From contig JANYAD010000047.1 in NCBI GenBank assembly GCA_025355165.1, positions 1 to 64,000 of the forward strand: a stretch of DNA of 64,000 nucleotides. The letters are read 5' to 3'. Under the pieces are notes generated by a model. It did no database searches and was not told the origin of the DNA. It saw only the letters and a program-made list of their open reading frames with translations. Positions 45,295-53,867 of the stretch are shown one piece after another; within the stretch, counting starts at the first letter, position 1; each line of letters begins with the position of its first letter. The stretch comes from Gammaproteobacteria bacterium. Lineage in GTDB: Bacteria; Pseudomonadota; Gammaproteobacteria; Steroidobacterales; Steroidobacteraceae. Made by a program: the position numbers and the translations under genes.

Positions 45295-46185
45295 TTAGTG
45301 GCCGTCCACGCAGCCGTTCTGGCCCGATGAGTTCGGATAGCCTGTGCCATTATTGTAAGCATTGTTGGACCATTCGCCCTGAATCTTCCATGCGCTGCCG
45401 TTCGAGAACGTCACGTAAGGGACGTTGAAAGTCCAAGCGCACTTGTCGCCGTTCTCGGCACCGGAAGAGTCGTACCAGGCGCCGGGCGAGGCCGGATCGG
45501 TACGCGCTTCCGAGAGCTCGTGTCCGGACACGTTGGCAAGCGCAGCCAGTCCCTGCGACTCGTTTGGAACCGCGCTTTGCGGATCGCACCCAGGATCACC
45601 GTCGAGTTTCCAAAAGAATGCGAACTGAACGGGGTGTCCTGCGCACTGCCCATAGCTATGCCAGGCGCAATAGCCCGCGTGCCGGCGCGGCAAATCGGTA
45701 TAGACGGCATAGTAGCCGTTACCCGAGGTATCAGGCGTGACCACTTTGCAGACCTCAGCAAGAATGGCTGAGGTCCTGCCGCCCCCTGCCGCTGCGGAGG
45801 TATCGATGAGGTGGCCAAGATGCCTAGTCGTCGAGGTCACCTGGCCATTCGTACCCGAGTACTCGTCGCTAGTCTTTGCGTAGTTGGAGCCGCCAAAGCC
45901 GGTATACCAAGTATCGAGGCCTGTGATTTTATCGCCGGGATTGCTTGCCCAGCTGGTGCCCCAGAATATGTTTTGCGTCACCGCGGCTGTCATGATCTTG
46001 CCGCCGTGAAAGGTCATGTCGGCCGCGCCGGAGCCTGCCGCTCTTGCTACCGCGCCCGGGACCGCGTCCCGCGCCCAATGAACCCCGAGCATGGGCGGTT
46101 CATTTTTTTCATGAAGGTCCTCCGCCGCCATGACGGTGCCAATGGCCGCGAATCCCGCTATCAAGAATAGATTTCTCGCTTTCAC
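45295..46185 (-). CDS. Secreted EXORDIUM / phosphate-induced-protein-like protein
   Basis: GTG 46185 is chosen because GGGGAGG precedes it at ideal spacing and a signal peptide follows (KARNLFLIAGFAAIGTVMAA). The 296-residue protein contains FHGGKIMTAAVTQNIFWG, DTWYTGFGGSNYAKTSDEYSG, YCAWHSYGQC and SGHELSEARTDP, then GDKCAWTF and a GTGYPNSSGQNGC tail. The overall plan recalls plant EXORDIUM/PHI-1 proteins and their bacterial relatives. The HELSEARTDP segment also resembles a zinc site, so protease-like activity cannot be excluded. Three Cys pairs fit an extracellular protein. Function unknown. Confidence 0.6.
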   Translation of the reverse strand: MKARNLFLIAGFAAIGTVMAAEDLHEKNEPPMLGVHWARDAVPGAVARAAGSGAADMTFHGGKIMTAAVTQNIFWGTSWASNPGDKITGLDTWYTGFGGSNYAKTSDEYSGTNGQVTSTTRHLGHLIDTSAAAGGGRTSAILAEVCKVVTPDTSGNGYYAVYTDLPRRHAGYCAWHSYGQCAGHPVQFAFFWKLDGDPGCDPQSAVPNESQGLAALANVSGHELSEARTDPASPGAWYDSSGAENGDKCAWTFNVPYVTFSNGSAWKIQGEWSNNAYNNGTGYPNSSGQNGCVDGH

Positions 46186-46360
46186 AATTGCCTCCCCCCT
46201 GATGAATATTTTAACCGGCATGCGCGCATCGTTATGCTGCGGGCCGTGGGAGATTACAACCGCTACGAAAGGGAAACCAGAGCGTCGCAAATTGGACACG
46301 TCCCGAAGCGTGCTATGCGCAGGTACAGTTGCCTGCTGGGACTTGTCCTACAAATGGCGT
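46186..46360. other. Short intergenic region
   Basis: Carries the strong GGGGAGG ribosome-binding site of the EXORDIUM-like gene at its left edge. Nothing else was recognised. Confidence 0.4.
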
Positions 46361-46651
46361 TTAGCTCGTCGGCGTTTTGGACTTTTCTCCGCGAAACGCG
46401 GCACGCGTCTCCGCGGCGCCGCGCTTCGCGGCTGTGGCCACTTCATGTGCCACGGCTTTGGAGGCTAGCGCAACGCGATGCGCGCCCTCTTTGACCGCCG
46501 CACCCGTCGTTTTGGCATCGCGCTTGATCGTTGTGACGAAGCTTGCGTCGTGATCGGATTTACTTTCGGCCGCAAAACCCGGTGGCGCAGGTAACAGGGC
46601 TGCGGCGGCAATCAATCCAAGCACCGAGCAGCGCATCGAAGCAGCGCGCAT
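46361..46651 (-). CDS. Small exported Ala/Lys-rich protein
   Basis: A 96-residue protein from ATG 46651 (an internal ATG at 46636 is an alternative). A leader (MRCSVLGLIAAAALLPAPPGFAAES) is followed by a helical Ala/Lys/Glu-rich segment: TTIKRDAKTTGAAVKEGAHRV and AHEVATAAKRGAAETRAAF. The heptad-like alternation suggests an amphipathic helix. No family recognised. It follows the charged-tail protein with one base between stop and start, so the two are surely co-transcribed. Confidence 0.55.
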   Translation of the reverse strand: MRAASMRCSVLGLIAAAALLPAPPGFAAESKSDHDASFVTTIKRDAKTTGAAVKEGAHRVALASKAVAHEVATAAKRGAAETRAAFRGEKSKTPTS

Positions 46652-46652
46652 A

Positions 46653-47108
46653 TCAGTCACGATCGTGTCGTTCGTGTTCATGATCATGATCGTCTTCCCG
46701 GTCCCGCTCGTGGTGATTACCGTGGTCATGATCACGGCCGCGCTCGTAATAATGCCCGCGGTCATCATAGTGCTCGCGATCGCGTCGTTGGTAGTCCGGT
46801 TCGTACTCCTGCGAGCGGACGAAATAGACGGGTCGATTACATGCGTCATATTCATGACAGTGTTTGCGCCAGTTTCTCGCATGCCCCGGCGGTACGTGCA
46901 AATAGATTACCGGCGGAGGGGCTGCTTGACGCTCAATGATCATCGGTTGCGCATAGAGCAGCGGCGGTGGACCTTCGTTGCCGATACGTACTTGACCGTA
47001 AACGCCAGGAGCAACGTCCCCGGACAAAATGACGTTTATCCTCAGCCCGTCAGCCTGGCAGACTCCGATCGTTGCCAACAACAAAGCGGCAAGGGCGACG
47101 GTGCGCAT
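46653..47108 (-). CDS. Exported protein with highly charged His/Asp/Arg-rich tail
   Basis: A 151-residue protein with leader MRTVALAALLLATIGVCQADG. The mature N-half resembles short extracytoplasmic proteins (VILSGDVAPGVYGQVRIGNEGPPP, PVIYLHVPPGHARNWRKHCHEYDAC). The last about 45 residues are nearly all Arg, Asp, Glu, His and Tyr (RDREHYDDRGHYYERGRDHD and onward), a likely disordered, metal-binding-type tail. AGGAGAACC precedes the ATG. Function unknown. Confidence 0.7.
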   Translation of the reverse strand: MRTVALAALLLATIGVCQADGLRINVILSGDVAPGVYGQVRIGNEGPPPLLYAQPMIIERQAAPPPVIYLHVPPGHARNWRKHCHEYDACNRPVYFVRSQEYEPDYQRRDREHYDDRGHYYERGRDHDHGNHHERDREDDHDHEHERHDRD

Positions 47109-47299
47109 TCTGGTTCTCCTGTTAAATTAGAGCAACAACGATAGCGGTTCTTGCCGTCAGGGACACCTCAATGTCGCCGCGTTGTGATCGAGTACCGTTT
47201 TTCGCAGTGCAGAGACGCACGCCTGTCGGCTCAATGCGTCAGCATTCTGCGCCGCAGGATCCCGCGCATCGTTTATTCGGGACGGCAGCCTCGATGCGC

Positions 47300-48268
47300 C
47301 TATTCGAATGACGGCAAGCCGGTCACTTCTTCGGGCGGCACACCCTCCACCGGCAGGCCTGCTTTCACCCACGCGCGCAAGCCGCCTTCGATCACGATGA
47401 CGAGCACGCCTTGTCCCGACAGCATATTCTGCAATTCCCGCGCAACGCGCGCGCTCGTTGCTTGGCGTGCGCACGTGCAGTAGACGAACACCGTGCCGCT
47501 GGCGGGAAGATCCGTGCAGCGGCGCAGGGCGTTGGGGTCGAGGCGCCGCGATCCCTTGATCCGAGTGGCCTTCCGATCAAAATAGCCGTGGCTTCGTACG
47601 TCATACACCGCAGCGCCGGCGGCCATCTGGCGCGCGGCCTCGATCGGGCCGGCAAGTGGAACGACGCTGGACGCGCGGCCCTTGGCCCACAGCGATGCGC
47701 GAAACAATACATATGCGAGGATCAGTGCGCTCACCACCCAACCCACTACGCGGCCCGCGGAATCATATCCGCGCGTCACTACGTCAAGGGCACCGCTGAA
47801 GATATATCCGACCATGAAATACGAGCCGACGTAAAGCATTGCGCCCGCCAGATCCAATCGCAAGAAGGTGAAGAAACGCATGTTCATGCTGCCGGCGAGC
47901 GGCGGCGCCATGGTGTTGATGCCCGGAATGAATTTTGCAACCACGAGCAACTTGCGGCCGCGCCGATAAAAGGAATCCGCCGAGCGCAGAATGCAGGCCT
48001 CGGGATTCAGAGAAATACGGCAAAGAAGGCCCAGCAGCCACCAGCCTGTGTACCTTCCCAACAAGAACATCAGCGTATCTCCGGCGAGCATGGCGGCCAG
48101 CGCGATGACTAAGACATACTGAGGTTGCAACATTCCTTGTGCGGCCGCGCCGCCGGCGATCAGCAGCGCCAGCGCTGCCGGCACGGGTATGCCAATCGCC
48201 TCAACAAAGACGATGGCCGCGAGGAGCGCATAACCGTGTTGCGCGAGCGCGGCGTTCAGCGATCCCAT
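47300..48268 (-). CDS. DedA membrane protein fused to rhodanese domain
   Basis: A 322-residue fusion. Residues about 1-200 are a DedA/SNARE-associated membrane domain (FVEAIGIPVPAALALLIAGG, GDTLMFLLGRYTGWW, FIPGINTMAPPLAG, the conserved F-x-P-G segment). DedA proteins move or scramble undecaprenyl phosphate or phospholipids. Residues about 215-315 form a rhodanese: AAVYDVRSHGYFDRKATRIKGS, then the active-site loop VFVYCTCARQATSARVA with the catalytic cysteine, then GGLRAWVKAGLPVEG. This suggests sulfur or redox chemistry tied to a membrane carrier. It is the last gene of a tight four-gene operon. Confidence 0.88.
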   Translation of the reverse strand: MGSLNAALAQHGYALLAAIVFVEAIGIPVPAALALLIAGGAAAQGMLQPQYVLVIALAAMLAGDTLMFLLGRYTGWWLLGLLCRISLNPEACILRSADSFYRRGRKLLVVAKFIPGINTMAPPLAGSMNMRFFTFLRLDLAGAMLYVGSYFMVGYIFSGALDVVTRGYDSAGRVVGWVVSALILAYVLFRASLWAKGRASSVVPLAGPIEAARQMAAGAAVYDVRSHGYFDRKATRIKGSRRLDPNALRRCTDLPASGTVFVYCTCARQATSARVARELQNMLSGQGVLVIVIEGGLRAWVKAGLPVEGVPPEEVTGLPSFE

Positions 48269-48281
48269 GCGCGCATCTCCT

Positions 48282-49688
48282 TCAGTGCAAAGCTAAGTCA
48301 TAAGACGTTTTATAGGATCGGTACCATTCCAACGTCTGCCTATCGTTAGGTAGGCGCTCTGCCAGAAATCGCAGCTCGGCGAGCATCTTCTCGGCACGGG
48401 AAGTATTCAGGTACAAATCGACCAGCCGCCAGCGATACGCCAAGTTCTCGGGCGCAAGCAATGCAGCCTTTTCATATAGCTCTAGAGCGCGCGTCAGCCA
48501 GTTCATCTCGAAAAAATAGAGGTCCGCGAGTTCGGCATAGTTGGCTGCAACTTGCGGCGCATCGCGAATCCTCGCTTCAGCGATCCGCAGCGCCTGCTCC
48601 AGAGCAAACGGATAGGCGGGCGCCGGCGGCGTTCGCGCATGCCCATAAATCGCGCTTTGCATATTCGGTACAAGCGCGGCCCGCAGGCTGCCAAGAAACG
48701 GGTTGTCGGCGAATTTGACGAAGAAATTCACATTGTCCTCGAACCGGTGGAAATAGGTCCATGACTTGGCTTCGTCCACATACCAAAGCTTGTCGGTGCC
48801 TCGCCGCAGCACGATGGGCAAGCTCGATAGGGCGGGCCCCGGCACGGCTAATCCAAAATTGCCGGCGAACAAGACCTTGACGACGCCGGCGCGGGTCAGG
48901 GACTCGCTGACTCGTCTTTGTTGTTCTTCGTTGCGGGGCACGACAACGCGAAAGATTTGGCTGCCTTCGGTGAGCAGCGGCAATCGCGGATCGCCGATAC
49001 CGGCCGCCAGCGAGGCGAGATAGCGTCTCAAGGATTCCTGCGGATCCTGCGAGGCCGCAAAGCCCGCCAGGCGCGCATTCGGCATTTTGGCGATTGCAGC
49101 GCGATAATCTTCCAGCGTACGGCGGTACCCCGTGGAGAGTGCCCCCGCGCCGCTGGACATAAACTGGGTGTCGAACCACCGCGGAGCTCCGTAGTCGCCC
49201 TCGTTCTTGGAGCCCATGCCGCGCAGGTTGGTGGTGATGATGAGTTCTGAAACGAAGTCCTGGGGAACCTCCGAGAGCATATAGGTCTTTGCCGCCTCCT
49301 CCAGTTGATGGCAGTACGCATCTGGAATCTCGCCTTCGAGCGCATAAGACACTTCGATCTTTAATGAATTCTCCTTCTCCGAATACACATAGAGGATGCC
49401 TCGGCCATTGCGCCGGGCACCGATCCGCATGCTGGTCATCATTTCCGCGGCGAGCTCTTCGATGGACTTCGCAGGCGGCAGGGATTTCAAGATCACGAGT
49501 CCATTCTCGATGCCCGACTTCTCTTCGGCGATCTTGAGGCTCATGCGAAAGGCAAGATCGAAATCGTGTTGTTCGGTCTCGTTGATCAGAACGTATGTCG
49601 GCCGCTCGAGCGCATGGGCGTGAAGCCACGCGAATCCTCCCGCCAGGACGATGAGAATCGCGCCGCAAGCCAATAGGCTGGGTCTCAC
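48282..49688 (-). CDS. Membrane-anchored TPM-domain protein with TPR repeats
   Basis: A 468-residue protein with an N-terminal anchor (LLACGAILIVLAGGFAWLHA). A domain at about residues 30-150 reads like TPM (TLP18.3/Psb32): GLVILKSLPPAKSIEELAAEM then GRGILYVYSEKENSLKIEVSYALEGEIPDAYCHQL. A middle NTF2/YchJ-like region (RVVVPRNEEQQRRVSESLTRAG) follows, and then TPR-like helices from about 370 (AANYAELADLYFFEMNWLTRALELYEKAALLAPEN). It is probably periplasmic. TPM proteins aid photosystem or membrane-complex maintenance elsewhere; the role here is unknown. It lies in the operon between the 163-residue unknown and DedA-rhodanese. Confidence 0.7.
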   Translation of the reverse strand: MRPSLLACGAILIVLAGGFAWLHAHALERPTYVLINETEQHDFDLAFRMSLKIAEEKSGIENGLVILKSLPPAKSIEELAAEMMTSMRIGARRNGRGILYVYSEKENSLKIEVSYALEGEIPDAYCHQLEEAAKTYMLSEVPQDFVSELIITTNLRGMGSKNEGDYGAPRWFDTQFMSSGAGALSTGYRRTLEDYRAAIAKMPNARLAGFAASQDPQESLRRYLASLAAGIGDPRLPLLTEGSQIFRVVVPRNEEQQRRVSESLTRAGVVKVLFAGNFGLAVPGPALSSLPIVLRRGTDKLWYVDEAKSWTYFHRFEDNVNFFVKFADNPFLGSLRAALVPNMQSAIYGHARTPPAPAYPFALEQALRIAEARIRDAPQVAANYAELADLYFFEMNWLTRALELYEKAALLAPENLAYRWRLVDLYLNTSRAEKMLAELRFLAERLPNDRQTLEWYRSYKTSYDLALH

Positions 49689-49696
49689 CGCAGCCC

Positions 49697-50188
49697 TCAG
49701 AAATTGCCGAAAACCGCTGTCTTTTTGCGGTCCGTGGAATAGTTGACCAAGAACGGGTCAGTCGATGAAGGATTGAGGCCGAGGATCGAACGATCCGCGC
49801 CCTTGTTCTTGAGCACCACCACCGGGGTCTCTTGCCCGCCGAACAAGCGGAAAATTCCGGCCGCCTCGTTGTGAGTATCGTTCAGCACGACGAAGGGGTA
49901 TTCGCTTTCAGCGGGCGAGTACAGCCCGAGCACCAGCCGATTCCTGCCCTTCGTGTCGAAGAAGAACAGACCGGGACCGCCATCCGGCGACATCGCGATT
50001 TCCGCGCGCGCCCGGCCTGTCGCATCAACCAGGCGGATTCTGCTCGCTACCACCACATCCGGCGCGGCGGCGGCCGCCGCCCGTGGTATCACGGAGCTGA
50101 GAGTGAAGTGTCCGATAAAAAGCGCTCCCACGAGCCCGCCGAGAAATCCCGACGCCACGCCTGCCAGGTAAGTCTTGTTCAAGATCAC
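49697..50188 (-). CDS. Membrane-anchored protein of unknown function
   Basis: A 163-residue protein with one N-terminal membrane segment (YLAGVASGFLGGLVGALFIG) and a periplasmic part of repeated beta-hairpin-like strands: RIRLVDATGRARAEIAMSPDGGPGLFFFD, GRNRLVLGLY, FPFVVLNDTHNEAAGIFRL. The alternating 'G.ARAEI...DG.PGL...D..G..RL' pattern resembles a small beta-roll or propeller-like repeat. No family assigned. It sits 8 bp ahead of the TPM/TPR gene and 12 bp after the permease gene. Confidence 0.65.
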   Translation of the reverse strand: MILNKTYLAGVASGFLGGLVGALFIGHFTLSSVIPRAAAAAAPDVVVASRIRLVDATGRARAEIAMSPDGGPGLFFFDTKGRNRLVLGLYSPAESEYPFVVLNDTHNEAAGIFRLFGGQETPVVVLKNKGADRSILGLNPSSTDPFLVNYSTDRKKTAVFGNF

Positions 50189-50200
50189 TCCCGCAACTAT

Positions 50201-51715
50201 TCAGGGCAGCTCGAAGTTACACTCCTTAAGCGGCACGATGCGTGTCTTGTTCCAGATTTTGTGACTCAGATACAAAATGATCACCGTGGGTATGATCAGA
50301 TAGTCGGTCACGAAGTCGAACCAGGAGAACACCGGCGTCTGGAACACACCGATGTTGGCGCCGAAAAGCACCACTAAGAATAAGACCAGCGCGAGCCAAG
50401 GCCCGTACGGATAGAATTTGGATTTGAATTTCAAATCATCGAGGCTTCGGCCCTGCGCAACCCAGGCCTTGCGAAAACGCAGATGACAGATCGCAATACC
50501 CAGCCAGATCAGAAATCCACTCAAGCTTGAGGCGTTGTACAGCAATTGATAAATTTTCTTCTCTCCCACCACGGTTGAGAAGAAGGCCAGCGCACTGACC
50601 AGTCCCGTGGCCAAGAGCGCTGCAACGGGAACTCCGCGGCGGTTCAGTACGCCGAACAGCCGCGGCGCCTTGCGGCTGTGCGCCATGGCATGCAGCATCC
50701 GCGAGGCCACATACATCGATGAGTTCCCGCACGACAAAACCGAAGACAAAATCACTGCGTTCATGACATTCGCTGCGTAATAGCCAAAACGCGGCAACTG
50801 TTGCAGCACCATGGTGAAGGGCGAATACGCGATATGGGCTTCATCCGCATTGAGCAAGTTCGGACTGTTGTAGCTGATCAACGTGCCGGCAACAAAGATC
50901 GCGCCGACATAGAACAGCAAAATGCGCCAGAACACCGTTCGAATGGCCTTCGGCACGTTTCGCGTTGGATCTTCGGTTTCCGCGGCAGCGAGGCCAACAC
51001 CTTCGGTTCCTTGAAAAGAAAAGCCCGCGACCAAGAACACCGTGAGCATCGAGGTGAAGCCCCCCACAAAGGGCGCGTGCGTGCCCGAGTTGGGATCGCT
51101 CAAAGTCCAGTTCTGGAATCCGCTGCTGTGGTTGCCGACCATACCGAAAATCATCAGTAATCCGACGGCAACGAAAATGATCACGGTGATGACTTTGATG
51201 CCCGCGAACCAATACTCGGCTTCCGCATAAGCCCTAACCGACATGAGGTTCAGCGCCAGTAACACAGCAAAGAAGCCCATGGCCCACAGTGCCGAATTTG
51301 CATGCGGAAACCAAAATTGAACGATGAGGGCGCCGGCCACCAGCTCTGCCGCCAACGTGACGGCCCAGCTAAACCAATAATTCCAGCCGACGGCAAACCC
51401 GAGCGATGGATCGACGAATCGTTCTGCGTACGCCTCGAATGAGCCGGGAATCGGCAACTGAGTGGCCATCTCGCCGAGCGACTGCATCATGCAGTACACG
51501 GCGAGTCCCATGACCGAGTATGCCAGCAAAGCCCCGCCCGGGCCCGCTTGCGCGATGGCAGCGCCGCTGGCGAAGAAAAGGCCGGTACCAATTGCGCCGC
51601 CGATGGCAATCATGCTGAGCTGCCGGGTACCGATGGCGCGTTTCAGGTGTTGTGGTTCACCTAGGTCCATGGAATGAGGTCCTGCTTTGGCTGACATGGG
51701 GCTATCTTGCGGCAT
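50201..51715 (-). CDS. Amino acid permease, AAT/APC family
   Basis: A 504-residue inner-membrane transporter with about twelve helices. The conserved opening LKRAIGTRQLSMIAIGGAIGTGLFFASG and the segment GFSFQGTEGVGLAAAETEDPTRNVPKAI are typical of the amino acid transporter family (LysP, GabP, AroP). Candidate starts are ATG 51715, 51697 and 51670; the last has AGGA at reasonable distance. It is the first gene of a closely spaced operon with three envelope proteins, which is unusual for this family. Amino acid specificity cannot be read. Confidence 0.9.
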   Translation of the reverse strand: MPQDSPMSAKAGPHSMDLGEPQHLKRAIGTRQLSMIAIGGAIGTGLFFASGAAIAQAGPGGALLAYSVMGLAVYCMMQSLGEMATQLPIPGSFEAYAERFVDPSLGFAVGWNYWFSWAVTLAAELVAGALIVQFWFPHANSALWAMGFFAVLLALNLMSVRAYAEAEYWFAGIKVITVIIFVAVGLLMIFGMVGNHSSGFQNWTLSDPNSGTHAPFVGGFTSMLTVFLVAGFSFQGTEGVGLAAAETEDPTRNVPKAIRTVFWRILLFYVGAIFVAGTLISYNSPNLLNADEAHIAYSPFTMVLQQLPRFGYYAANVMNAVILSSVLSCGNSSMYVASRMLHAMAHSRKAPRLFGVLNRRGVPVAALLATGLVSALAFFSTVVGEKKIYQLLYNASSLSGFLIWLGIAICHLRFRKAWVAQGRSLDDLKFKSKFYPYGPWLALVLFLVVLFGANIGVFQTPVFSWFDFVTDYLIIPTVIILYLSHKIWNKTRIVPLKECNFELP

Positions 51716-51795
51716 AAGGCGTGCCTGCGCACCAGTACGCATCAGTTGCGAGCACAGATGCGCCGCCCGCCAGTGCCGCGCGTCTCTCGTGGCGG

Positions 51796-52671
51796 TTAGA
51801 GGGTCTTGCCAGGACGCGCGTCGCCATCCGGACGTTCCAGAAACTCGGCAATGGCAAGGTTCACCAATTCGGGGCGCATCTCAAATGTGCCATGACCGCT
51901 TCCCGGGATCACGATGAGCTGAGCGTGCGGCAAGCCCCTGAAGAGCTCGACAGTCTCTTCGAGCGAGGCAAAATCGTGATCACCCGCCATGACGAGCACC
52001 GGTGCGGAAATTTTCGAAAGCTCGGCCGGCTCGATCACAATCGATTGGTTCCATAACGCATAGCACTTGGCGACCATCGTCATCCAGTGATCGGCACCGT
52101 CCGGGCTGACGGCAGCGTAGTCGGTGGCAAAGTGCGGCGGCAAGAATGCCGCCAACTCTTGCAGCTTCTTGGCGTGTTGATCGGCGGTCCAGTGTTTGCG
52201 CGCCTCCAGCTCAGCCGGCGGCAAGCCCCTTAAGTTGGCCCCGGAAATGACCACCCTTCGCACCAGTTCGGGATGATATCTGGCAAGCCACAAGGCAATG
52301 TCCCCTCCATCGCTGTGTCCTACCACATCGACGGGTCCCACTTTAAGCTTGACGATTAGGGCAGCGGTGTCATCGGCCATTTGCTCGTAGGAGAGCCGCC
52401 AAGGGCCATCCGGGCTATGACCATGGCCGCGTTGATCGATACCGATCACCCTGTGACGGGCGGCGAAGTAGTCCCTCTGATTGATGAAATTATTATCGAA
52501 GTACAGCAACCCGCCGTGCAGAAACACAATTGGCGTGCCCCGGCCATCAGTTTCGGTGAAGAGCGTGGTGCCGTTGACTTCAATCATTTGGCGCGTGGCA
52601 TTTTGGCTCTGCGCAAAGACGAGCTGTGCGAAAAGGCCGAAGACCGAAAAAAGCAGCGCGGGCCGAATCAT
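51796..52671 (-). CDS. Exported alpha/beta hydrolase
   Basis: A 291-residue hydrolase with signal peptide MIRPALLFSVFGLFAQLVFAQ. The alpha/beta fold shows the oxyanion loop VFLHGGLLYFDN, nucleophile elbow VVGHSDGGDIA (Ser), the acid in LVMAGDHDFA and the His in VIPGSGHGTF. It could be an esterase, lipase or epoxide hydrolase. It is divergent from a TetR-family gene with a perfect 12-bp palindrome between them, so it is probably controlled by that repressor. Confidence 0.9.
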   Translation of the reverse strand: MIRPALLFSVFGLFAQLVFAQSQNATRQMIEVNGTTLFTETDGRGTPIVFLHGGLLYFDNNFINQRDYFAARHRVIGIDQRGHGHSPDGPWRLSYEQMADDTAALIVKLKVGPVDVVGHSDGGDIALWLARYHPELVRRVVISGANLRGLPPAELEARKHWTADQHAKKLQELAAFLPPHFATDYAAVSPDGADHWMTMVAKCYALWNQSIVIEPAELSKISAPVLVMAGDHDFASLEETVELFRGLPHAQLIVIPGSGHGTFEMRPELVNLAIAEFLERPDGDARPGKTL

Positions 52672-52735
52672 TCTTCAGCGGCCGTTTTCAGCATCAGATG
52701 TTTTCCCTTTGACGTGGCGGCCGGCTCTTAAAGGC

Positions 52736-52747
52736 ACTTGCGCAAGT
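52736..52747. promoter_or_regulatory. Perfect 12-bp palindrome, putative TetR operator
   Basis: ACTTGCGCAAGT is fully self-complementary and lies in the 135-bp gap between the divergent alpha/beta hydrolase and TetR genes, 60 bp from the regulator start and 65 bp from the hydrolase start. TetR-type repressors usually bind such palindromes next to their own gene. Inferred from position and symmetry. Confidence 0.5.
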
Positions 52748-52806
52748 ATGCACCCGTTGGACGGGGTCGGTTAGGCCACGGTAGCCGCCTGGCGTATGAT
52801 TCGTTC

Positions 52807-53406
52807 ATGTCGAGTGCGATATCAGACACCACCAACGATGGAAACGCCCGCTACAAGCGGGTGATCCGCAGCGCAGAGGAATTGTTCAAGCGCGTGGGTT
52901 TTCGCGCCGTCACCATGGAGCTGGTGGCACGCGAAGCGAACGTCGCAAAGGCCACGCTATATAGCTATTTCAAAAATAAGGACGAGCTGTACATGGCGGT
53001 CTGTGGGCGCATGGCACAGATTCTGCGCGGGTCCGTACTGCAAGCTCTTGCGATGCCTGACGTTTCGCTCGATGCGCGTCTCGCGGAAGCCATCCTCGCC
53101 AAGCATCGCCCGGTGTGCAACTTGGTCAAGGCATCCCCGCACGCCGCGGAGTTGTTCTCGTATACGCATAGCATGGCCGGGGAAATGTTTGCGAATCTTG
53201 ATCTTGAGATACTCGAGTTGCTACGCGCGGCCATGGCCGAGGATGGGGAACTCGCGCCGACCGCCGCGCAACTCGCCCGCGCGCTTTATTTTGGCGCCGC
53301 TGCACTCGGCAGCCGTACGGAGACTCTCGCGCAGATGGAGAGCGAGGTGGGCGCCTTCGCCCGCGCGCATTTAGCAGGAGCCAGGGCCCTGGCTCGAGCC
53401 GGATAA
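52807..53406 (+). CDS. TetR-family transcriptional regulator
   Basis: A 199-residue regulator. The N-terminal helix-turn-helix (RVIRSAEELFKRVGFRAVTMELVAREANVAKATLYSYFKNKDELYMAV) is unmistakable. The C-terminal ligand domain (LLRAAMAEDGELAPTAAQLARALYFGA) is variable. ATG 52807 is taken because it places the HTH at the usual distance. It likely represses itself and the divergent hydrolase through the palindrome between them. Ligand unknown. Confidence 0.93.
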   Translation: MSSAISDTTNDGNARYKRVIRSAEELFKRVGFRAVTMELVAREANVAKATLYSYFKNKDELYMAVCGRMAQILRGSVLQALAMPDVSLDARLAEAILAKHRPVCNLVKASPHAAELFSYTHSMAGEMFANLDLEILELLRAAMAEDGELAPTAAQLARALYFGAAALGSRTETLAQMESEVGAFARAHLAGARALARAG

Positions 53407-53513
53407 GAGCGCGATATCCCTTCCTTGCCTTACCCGGCTCCGAGTCGACCTATCCATATTGACAAATCATACGGTAAGGGTACGATTCGTCTGTATCGTA
53501 TGGGAGTCAGGAG

Positions 53514-53837
53514 ATGGACATGGACACGAACTTCGCCCGCATCGTTCTTTTGGTCATCGTTTCTCTAGCCGATGGGGTTGTCCTTCTCAAAGCCGCCCCC
53601 GCATTCGCAGCCGACATCATCTTGGACGTGGCGCCTCCACCGCCTCGCATTGAGAACATGGGCCATCCGCGCGATGGCTTTGCTTGGGCTGCCGGACACT
53701 GGGAATGGAACCAACAGTCCTACCGTTGGGTATCGGGAAGCTGGATCGTCGCACGTGGCAAGGCGCGTTGGATCGCGGATCAATGGGAGCCCGTTGGGTC
53801 TCAGTGGCGGTACGTTCCCGGCCACTGGGAGCGCTAG
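53514..53837 (+). CDS. Exported YXWGXW-repeat-type protein
   Basis: A 107-residue exported protein. Its leader (IVLLVIVSLADGVVLLKAAPAFA) is followed by a Pro-rich linker and tryptophan-rich repeats: FAWAAGHWEWNQQSYRWVSGSW, then IADQWEPVGSQWRYVPGHWER. The W-x-x-GxW spacing is that of YXWGXW-motif proteins, small envelope proteins with unknown function. ATG 53514 follows AGGAG. Confidence 0.75.
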   Translation: MDMDTNFARIVLLVIVSLADGVVLLKAAPAFAADIILDVAPPPPRIENMGHPRDGFAWAAGHWEWNQQSYRWVSGSWIVARGKARWIADQWEPVGSQWRYVPGHWER

Positions 53838-53867
53838 TGCACCCTTAAAGGCCGCCGACTGTAACCG

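Noticed and set aside
48577..49668. 363-codon minus-strand frame inside the TPM/TPR gene
   Set aside because: It is an alternative frame of the same strand with Arg-rich composition and no motifs; the 468-residue frame has leader and domains.
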